A stretch of DNA of 47,798 bases, from NCBI GenBank assembly GCA_035493195.1, contig DATJIM010000293.1, forward strand, positions 1-47,798. The letters are read 5' to 3'. Made by a program: the position numbers and the translations under genes. This stretch comes from Schlegelella_A sp035493195 (lineage in GTDB: Bacteria; Pseudomonadota; Gammaproteobacteria; Burkholderiales; Burkholderiaceae_C). Positions 42,566 through 47,798 of this stretch are shown here, piece after piece. The number at the start of each line of letters is the position of its first letter. Within the stretch, counting starts at the first letter, position 1. The notes beneath the pieces were generated by a model. That model saw nothing but the letters and a program-made list of their open reading frames with translations, made no database searches and had not been told where the DNA came from.

Positions 42566-42856
42566 TCACTCGGCCGGCTGCTCGGCCGAAGCGCGCAGGC
42601 ACACGGCGCGGCGCTCGCGCTCGCTGTCGACCCAGGCGACCGCGTCCTCGACGGTCAGCTGGTAGATCGGCTGCGTCCGGTGCACGAAGGCGACCAGCGA
42701 CTGCATGCCGCGTCCGGCGTGTTCTTCGATCCTGCGCTCGACGATCGAGCGCGAAGGTGCCGTGCACGCGCTCGTGGCGGGTGCCGCGGCGGCAGCGATC
42801 GGGGCAGCGAGCGTGGCGACGACGGCGGTCAGGGCGAAAAGGCGAAGTGCGTTCAT
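42566..42856 (-). CDS. Small hypothetical secreted protein
   Basis: A 96-residue protein with a signal peptide (LFALTAVVATLAAPIAAAAA) and a mature part of about 70 residues containing two Cys that could form a disulfide (SACTAPSRSIVER and RAVCLRASAEQ). No family is recognised. A CAGGAG site precedes the ATG. It lies between the importer's binding-protein and ATPase genes but in the opposite direction. Its start and the ATPase start share a 124-base divergent gap. Confidence 0.62.
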   Translation of the reverse strand: MNALRLFALTAVVATLAAPIAAAAAPATSACTAPSRSIVERRIEEHAGRGMQSLVAFVHRTQPIYQLTVEDAVAWVDSERERRAVCLRASAEQPAE

Positions 42857-42980
42857 TCGAAACTCCTGTCGACCAATTTGCGGCCGCGGACGAAAGTTAG
42901 ACTTCGTCCCCGGCCTCGTCACTGCCGATGAGACGGAACGCCATTCCGTCGCCGCGAACGCCCCCAGAGCCCGACGAAAT

Positions 42981-43823
42981 TTGGTCGCCGCTTCCGCCCT
43001 CGCCCCGCCAGCGCCGTCATCGCGACCGGTTGCGCTCGCGCTCTCGGGCATCACCTGCGCGTTCGCCCAACGTGACCGGCCCGGCGAGCGCTACACCGCG
43101 GTGCGCGACGTCGATCTCGTGATCGGCGCCGGCGAGTTCGTCGCCGTCGTCGGGCCGACCGGGTGCGGCAAAAGCACGCTGCTCAACGTCGCAGCCGGGC
43201 TGCTCGCACCGAGCAGCGGCACGGTCGACGTCTTCGGCGAACGCCTCGCCGGAATCAATCGCCGCGCGGGCTACATGTTCCAGAGCGAGAGCCTGATGCC
43301 GTGGCGCACGGCGCTCGCCAACGTCGCCGCCGGGCTCGAGTTTCGCGGCACGCGCGACGCTGCCGCGCGCGCGCAAGAGTGGCTCAAGCGCGTCGGCCTG
43401 GGCGCGTTCCCCGATCGCTATCCGCACCAGCTCTCGGGCGGAATGCGCAAGCGCGTCAGCCTCGCGCAGACGCTCGTCCTCGACCCCGACATCCTGCTCA
43501 TGGACGAGCCGTTCTCGGCGCTCGACATCCAGACGCGCCAGCTGATGGAAAACGAGCTGCTGGCGCTCTGGGCCGAGAAGCAGAAGGCGGTGCTCTTCAT
43601 CACCCACGACCTCGACGAGGCGATCGCGCTCAGCGACCGCGTCGTCTGTCTTTCCGCCGGGCCGGCATCGCATCCGATCGGCGAGTTCGCGATCGACCTG
43701 CCGCGGCCGCGCGACGTCGCCGAGGTTCGCTCGACGCCGCGCTTCGTCGAGCTCCACCAGGCGATCTGGGCGGTGCTGCGCGAAGAGGTGCTGGCGGGAT
43801 ATCGCCAGCAGCTCGCGGTCTGA
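42981..43823 (+). CDS. ABC transporter ATP-binding protein, NitT/TauT family
   Basis: A 280-residue ATPase. Walker A is GPTGCGKST, the Q-loop lies in YMFQSESLMPWRTAL, the signature is LSGGMRKRVSLAQ, Walker B is ILLMDEPFSALD and the H-loop is FITHDLDEA. It powers the importer whose binding protein is at 41465. No ATG gives the right length; the TTG at 42981 is the best start, giving the family's expected N-terminus (VALALSGITCAFAQ). The upstream frame would run into the divergent secreted-protein gene. Confidence 0.87.
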   Translation: MVAASALAPPAPSSRPVALALSGITCAFAQRDRPGERYTAVRDVDLVIGAGEFVAVVGPTGCGKSTLLNVAAGLLAPSSGTVDVFGERLAGINRRAGYMFQSESLMPWRTALANVAAGLEFRGTRDAAARAQEWLKRVGLGAFPDRYPHQLSGGMRKRVSLAQTLVLDPDILLMDEPFSALDIQTRQLMENELLALWAEKQKAVLFITHDLDEAIALSDRVVCLSAGPASHPIGEFAIDLPRPRDVAEVRSTPRFVELHQAIWAVLREEVLAGYRQQLAV

Positions 43824-43830
43824 CTCTTCT

Positions 43831-44334
43831 CTACTTGAGCGGATCGATCGGCAGCATCAAGGTGATGCGCGGTCGGGCGGCGACCCAGGCTGCGCACGCG
43901 TTCTCGCCGGCGAACTTCTGCGGGAAGTCGAACTTCTGCCAGCCGCCCTTGCGGCAATGGTCGACCGCGCTCGGCGGACCGCAGTGCCCCATCGTGTCGG
44001 GGACGTTCCTGCCCAGATCGGCTTGCCCTCCGTGTTGCGATAGCCGCGGGCAGGATGAACATGTTCTCCTCGACGGCGTCTTCTTTGCCCGCGTCCTTCC
44101 CGGGCTCATTGGGAACGAAGGCGCGGTGGACGCGGCCTTCGGAGGTTCGAACGCCTCGCCTGCACCGTAGAGCCTGGCTTCCGCGTCGCAACCGTCCTGG
44201 ACCGCGATCGTTCCGGACTTGACGACGTTGTAGACGTAGCCTGGGTGGTAGTGCCAGCCGCCGTTGTTCTCGTTGGCGTGCGTCGTGAGCGTGCGATGGA
44301 CGACGATGGCAGAGCCGCCTGACGCCCCGCGCAT
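43831..44334 (-). pseudogene. Frameshifted cupin-domain remnant
   Basis: The open frame codes for a cupin start (ENNGGWHYHPGYVYNVVKSG, then YGAGEAFEPP), but after EAFEPP the expected continuation EGRVHRAFVPNEPGKD and EENMFILPA is in a second frame, RGYRNTEGKPIWAG is in a third, and GHCGPPSAVDHCRKGGWQKF returns to the first. At least three shifts are needed, and no signal peptide or upstream start codon is seen. The likely original product was a small secreted cupin with a Cys-rich end. Sequencing error cannot be excluded without reads. It lies 7 bases after the ATPase stop, on the other strand. Confidence 0.68.
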
Positions 44335-44451
44335 GAACGTAGACGTTGTCTGCGCGTCGGCATCCGCAAGGCGACGAATCGGCGAGAGCTCCGACCAACC
44401 GGCAACCGCGCGCGACGAATCGGGACGGCACCCTCTCGCTGCGGCTTCGCG

Positions 44452-45207
44452 CTACATCTGTCGGAACAGGTGCAGATAGGGATCGCTGACGAGCAGTCGG
44501 CGATCGACGCCTTTCAAGTGCACTTCGAGGCGGCCGTTGGGCAGACGATGCACCGAGTCGATCGCGTTGACGTTGACCACCGTGCTGCGGTGGATCTGCC
44601 AAAACACCTGCGGATCGAGTCCGCGCAAGAGCTCCTTCAGCGGCGTCGTGATGAGCGATTCCCCCTCGGCGGTGACGACGGCGACGTACTTGCTGTCGGC
44701 CTCGAAGCAGAGGACGTCCTCGATCGTGATGAGGCGGATGTCGCGGCCGCGCAGGACCGTGATCCAGCGCGTGCGCTCTTCGGATTCGGCAGGCTTGGCG
44801 AGCCGGTCGAGAAGATGGCGCAGGTCGGCAGGCGCGCTGCCGAGGCGTTCTTTCAGGCGCTGCACTGCACGAACGAGCCGCGCCGGCTGCAGCGGCTTGA
44901 CGAGATAGTCGACGGCACCTTCCTCGAACGCCTGCACCGCGTAGCGGTCGAATGCGGTGACGAAGACGACGTGCGCCTTGCTGCTGCTCAGCCGGGCGAC
45001 CTCGAGCCCGCTCAGGCCCGGCATCTGGACGTCGAGGAAGAGGACCTGCGGCTGCAGCCGCTCGATCGCCGCGAGCGCGGCGTGGCCGTCGTGGACGACG
45101 GCGCAGATGTCGAGCTCGGGCCACGCCCGTTCCAGCTCGTCGCGAATCTCGCCGGCGAGGAGCGGCTCGTCTTCTGCAATCAATGCGCTCGGTCGTGTCT
45201 GAGTCAT
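44452..45207 (-). CDS. LytTR-type response regulator
   Basis: A 251-residue regulator. The receiver domain (about 5-120) has the acidic pair E12-D13, phospho-acceptor Asp59 in FLDVQMPG and the Lys of VKPLQ. The LytTR DNA-binding domain (148-251) has FEADSKYVAVVTAEG and FWQIHRSTVVNVNAID. It should bind DNA after phosphorylation by the LytS-like kinase at 46316. Its ATG overlaps the stop of the degenerate kinase gene (ATGA). It is the last gene of a three-gene operon. Confidence 0.93.
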   Translation of the reverse strand: MTQTRPSALIAEDEPLLAGEIRDELERAWPELDICAVVHDGHAALAAIERLQPQVLFLDVQMPGLSGLEVARLSSSKAHVVFVTAFDRYAVQAFEEGAVDYLVKPLQPARLVRAVQRLKERLGSAPADLRHLLDRLAKPAESEERTRWITVLRGRDIRLITIEDVLCFEADSKYVAVVTAEGESLITTPLKELLRGLDPQVFWQIHRSTVVNVNAIDSVHRLPNGRLEVHLKGVDRRLLVSDPYLHLFRQM

Positions 45208-46319
45208 GGTTGAAGCGGCAGGTGCAGCGTCACTGTCGCGCCGGAATCCGTGGCGATCACGCTCGCCATGCCGCTGCCGTAGCCTTGGTCGAGGCGACGC
45301 TGCAGCTCGGCCAGGTCGCTGTTGTCGACCAGCGGTGCGTCATTGGCGTCCGCGCGAGCGAACACGAGATGGAGGGTGCCTTCGGCGACGCCCGCGTGAA
45401 TGCGAAGAGGTGCGCGCACCGCACCCTCGCGGCGCACGATTGTGCGAGCGATCGGAAGCACCAGCACCGGCGGAAGCGCCTGCGCCGCAGCCTCCGGTGC
45501 GATCTCGATCTCGATCGCGCGGCTCGCGTCGACGCAGCCATCGTGGACGCGCAGGTAGGCGACTGCGGTTGCGAGCTCGTGCTCGACCGTCGTGGCATCG
45601 CGGTCGTCGGGGCTGCTGCCGCCCGGCATCAGCAGTCGCAAGAGGGCAATCAGCTCGTCGAGCAACTGATCGGCACGTTCGTTCGCGCCGCTGCCCGCGA
45701 GCTCGCCGACGCGCTGCAAGCCGCTGAACAGGAGCTCCGGTTCGACGCGCGCCTGCATCGCGAGAAGCTGCGTCTGCCGCACGTGGCGCTCGGTCTTCGC
45801 GCGCTGCATCTCGCTCGAGCGCAGGAGCCGCGAGCTCGCCTCGCTCTCGCGCCACTGGAGATAGGCGGCTGTGCCGAATCCCGCCTGCACCATGAGCAGG
45901 ATCGAGCTGAAGAACATCTCCGTGCGCTGGACCGCGACCGGATCTTCCGGATCGAACCAGTTGTGGCCGCCGAGCGCCGCAGTCAGATACCACTTGATGA
46001 CCGACGTTGCCACGGCCGTTGCGAACACCGCCGTGCCATAGGCAAGGAGCGGCCGGGCACCGTGGCGTACGTAGGCGTCCGCCGCGGCGAAGCCGATGAC
46101 GACCGCGACCCCGGTGACCAGGGATCCCGGAACCTTGAGCAGCAGGCTGTGCCCTCTCAGGTATTCCGAAAACAGGTAATGGCCGTTCAGCAGCGCGTGG
46201 AGCAGGGCAACGACGAGCACGGCCACGAGATGTCTGCGCCCGAGTCCGTGCAACGCCTCGAGCAGCGGTGCCAGGCGGCGGTGCGTTCCGGAAATACCCT
46301 GAAGGAAGGGAACGTTCAT
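45204..46319 (-). CDS. Degenerate LytS-like histidine kinase (probable pseudokinase)
   Basis: A 371-residue protein with about four membrane helices and the shape of a LytS-family kinase, but without the key residues. At the site where PHFLFN normally holds the phosphorylated His, it has PELLFSG, so His is replaced by Glu195 and Asn by Ser. The N-box (ENAxKHG) is replaced by ARTIVRREG, and no DxGxG or GGGTGL loops follow. It therefore should not phosphorylate. It is flanked by a normal kinase upstream and the regulator downstream, with ATGA overlaps on both sides, so it may be an inhibitor, sensor partner or scaffold. Confidence 0.8.
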   Translation of the reverse strand: MNVPFLQGISGTHRRLAPLLEALHGLGRRHLVAVLVVALLHALLNGHYLFSEYLRGHSLLLKVPGSLVTGVAVVIGFAAADAYVRHGARPLLAYGTAVFATAVATSVIKWYLTAALGGHNWFDPEDPVAVQRTEMFFSSILLMVQAGFGTAAYLQWRESEASSRLLRSSEMQRAKTERHVRQTQLLAMQARVEPELLFSGLQRVGELAGSGANERADQLLDELIALLRLLMPGGSSPDDRDATTVEHELATAVAYLRVHDGCVDASRAIEIEIAPEAAAQALPPVLVLPIARTIVRREGAVRAPLRIHAGVAEGTLHLVFARADANDAPLVDNSDLAELQRRLDQGYGSGMASVIATDSGATVTLHLPLQP

Positions 46320-47428
46320 GCGCGTGGCAGGAGGATGCTCGCGATCACGCCGTGCGGGACGTTGGACTCCAGGAGGAGCGAAGCCTTCGGACCGTGCAGC
46401 GTGCGCAGCCGCGCGCGGACGTTCGCCAGGCCCGTGCCGCCGCCGCGGCCCGGCACGATGCCGCGGCCGGTATCGGCGACGCTGAGGCGCACGGCTGCGC
46501 CGCCGTCGTCCTCGGCGGCGACGCGAATGCTGCCGCCTTCGGGCAACGGCGCCAGGCCGTGCTTGAGAGCGTTCTCGATCAGCGTCAGCAGCATCATCGG
46601 CGGGACCGGAGTCGCGCCGAGATCAGGGGGAATCGCGAACTCGACGTCGAGGCGCCGGCCCATCCGGATCTTGTGGACCGCGAGGTAGGCACGCGCGACC
46701 TCGGCTTCGCGCGCCAGCGTCGAATCGGCTTCGCGCAGGCGCGGCAGCGTCTGCTGCAGGTACTGCAGGAGATCGGCCAGCATCGCCTTGCCGGCGGCGG
46801 CATCGAGACGGCCGAGCCGGCGCACGTTGGCGAGCGAGTTGAAGAGGAAGTGCGGTTCGACCTGCGCCTGCAGCATCTGCAGCTCGGCTTCGGCGAGGCG
46901 CGCCTGCACCGCAACACGGCGCACTTCGCTTTCGTGCAGCGCCACCAGCGTCGCGCGGCGCTTCCAGAGCGCTTCGCGCCAGACGGCGATGAGGACGAGC
47001 CAGGTCACGTGATTTCCGACGAGCAGGCGCCATCCGGTCGCGTCGAACCCGTCGTCGTCGCCGAAGGCGGCCGCTGCGGCGACCTGCAGCGACGATGCCA
47101 GTACCGTCGCGGCCACCACGCCGCCGGCGAGTGCCAGCCAACGTCTGCGGCGGGCGGTCGGCAGCCTACGCTCGAGAACGAAAAGGAACGCGATCGCCGG
47201 TGCAAGCCCGCAGAACACGCTGATCGTCGAACTGGCGAAGGCCAGGAGCAGCTCCGCACGGTCGATGACCGGCATCTGATTGACGGCGATCTGCAGACCG
47301 AACGAGAACGCCAGGAGCGTCGCCAGCCAGAGCGCGACCGACGCGTCGCCGGCGAACGCGGTCCCGCGTCGGGAGGGGAGCTGGTCCGATCTCGCCGCTG
47401 ACCCGCGTTCCATCGACGTCTCGGCCAT
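46316..47428 (-). CDS. LytS-like sensor histidine kinase
   Basis: A 370-residue kinase with about four N-terminal membrane helices. The dimer/phospho-acceptor motif is intact (AQVEPHFLFNSLANVRRL, His193), and so are the N-box LIENALKHGL, the G1 loop VADTGRGI and the G2 loop GGGTGLANVRARL. It should phosphorylate the LytTR regulator. Its stop overlaps the start of the degenerate partner (ATGA). The ATG at 47428 was preferred to a GTG three codons upstream. Confidence 0.9.
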   Translation of the reverse strand: MAETSMERGSAARSDQLPSRRGTAFAGDASVALWLATLLAFSFGLQIAVNQMPVIDRAELLLAFASSTISVFCGLAPAIAFLFVLERRLPTARRRRWLALAGGVVAATVLASSLQVAAAAAFGDDDGFDATGWRLLVGNHVTWLVLIAVWREALWKRRATLVALHESEVRRVAVQARLAEAELQMLQAQVEPHFLFNSLANVRRLGRLDAAAGKAMLADLLQYLQQTLPRLREADSTLAREAEVARAYLAVHKIRMGRRLDVEFAIPPDLGATPVPPMMLLTLIENALKHGLAPLPEGGSIRVAAEDDGGAAVRLSVADTGRGIVPGRGGGTGLANVRARLRTLHGPKASLLLESNVPHGVIASILLPRA

Positions 47429-47528
47429 TCGCCACACACTACACGACGCATCGGCCGGCGGCAGGCCGAACCGACGCTTCGGCGTACCGCACGACGAACG
47501 GGCATGGGCAGCCGACGATTCGGGTCGC

Positions 47529-47534
47529 TACAGT
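47529..47534 (+). promoter_or_regulatory. Candidate -10 box of the ABC permease gene
   Basis: TACAGT, in the context CGCTACAGT, 20 bases before the ATG. No -35 match at usual spacing was found. Its presence suggests the permease has its own promoter. Confidence 0.32.
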
Positions 47535-47554
47535 CCTTGCCTGACGACGCCCTC

Positions 47555-47798
47555 ATGAAGCACCTTCGCCTCTGGCAGCTCGCGCTGCTCGCCGCCGTCT
47601 TCGTCGCCTGGCACGTGCTGACGGCGCCGGGCCTTCTGCCCAACTTCTTCTTCGAGAACGACCGCCAAGCCGCATTCTTCTTCGGCGAGCCGATCAAGAT
47701 CTTCGAGCGGATCTGGGCGTGGTTCGTCACCCACCACGACATCTACGAGCACCTCGCAGTGACGCTCGTCGAGACCGTGCTCGCGTTCGCGATCGGCA
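47555..47798 (+). CDS. ABC transporter permease, NitT/TauT family (3' truncated)
   Basis: The first 81 codons are present and the frame is open to the window end. The N-terminal helix (LWQLALLAAVFVAWHVL) is followed by PGLLPNFFFEND, GEPIKIFERIWAWFV and LAVTLVETVLAFAIG, the typical start of SsuC/TauC-type permeases. It is very likely the channel for the binding protein at 41465 and ATPase at 42981, from which it is separated by about 3.7 kb of oppositely oriented genes. Confidence 0.85.
   Translation, partial: MKHLRLWQLALLAAVFVAWHVLTAPGLLPNFFFENDRQAAFFFGEPIKIFERIWAWFVTHHDIYEHLAVTLVETVLAFAIG

Noticed and set aside
44371..44423. GCGACGAATCGG occurring twice 41 bases apart near the cupin remnant
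   Set aside because: Too short and too close to the base composition to call a target-site duplication; no element lies between the copies.

Overview
The window is a very GC-rich bacterial chromosome segment with tightly packed genes on both strands, many start/stop overlaps of the ATGA or GTGA type and no gene-free stretch above 300 bases. The gene families (TRAP and NitT/TauT importers, a DUF4148 repeat protein, a gentisate pathway, RlpA, CsbD, paired Hsp20) point to a Betaproteobacterium, most likely Burkholderiales. Genus and species cannot be named from the sequence. No rRNA, tRNA, CRISPR array or insertion sequence was seen.

Layout. 1-5150: end of an ABC substrate-binding gene, then a catabolic group (GMC oxidoreductase, overlapping GntR regulator, DUF1330 protein, succinate-semialdehyde-type dehydrogenase, DUF2164 protein). 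5360-8174: a TRAP importer (dctM, dctQ, dctP) on the minus strand. 8284-10760: DUF4148 repeat protein, protein-isoaspartate methyltransferase and a TPR lipoprotein. 10877-14349: a stress-type block of two Hsp20 chaperones behind a sigma-32-like promoter, a GlsB/YeaQ membrane protein, a glycine-zipper protein and a phospholipase D/cardiolipin synthase-like enzyme. 14392-21785: two diguanylate cyclases, two orphan phage-tail-tube (gp19-like) genes, 3-hydroxybenzoate 6-monooxygenase with gentisate dioxygenase, and small membrane proteins. 21966-28215: UvrD-like helicase, CsbD, OmpA-like lipoprotein, glycosyltransferase, amidohydrolase. 28452-40209: rlpA, then a possible conflict or cell-death module: a 198-aa putative ligand-sensing protein, a lysine-tailed caspase-like protease, and an 1856-aa protein joining two alpha/beta hydrolase (lipase-like) domains to a CHAT protease domain and a helical tail. 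Facing it on the other strand are a trypsin-like protease, an FHA-membrane protein and an SDR. 40364-47798: a lipoprotein, then a NitT/TauT-type ABC importer whose binding protein and ATPase are separated from its permease by a frameshifted cupin remnant and a LytTR two-component operon containing one normal and one degenerate kinase.

The strongest candidate for an undescribed system is the caspase + CHAT/dual-lipase locus at about 29489-36816. Three protease folds (caspase, CHAT, trypsin) lie within about 10 kb, and the CHAT protein carries a lipase domain with a recognisable Ser-Asp-His triad. A sensor, protease and membrane-attacking lipase would fit regulated cell death or phage defence, but that role is inferred from domain content only.
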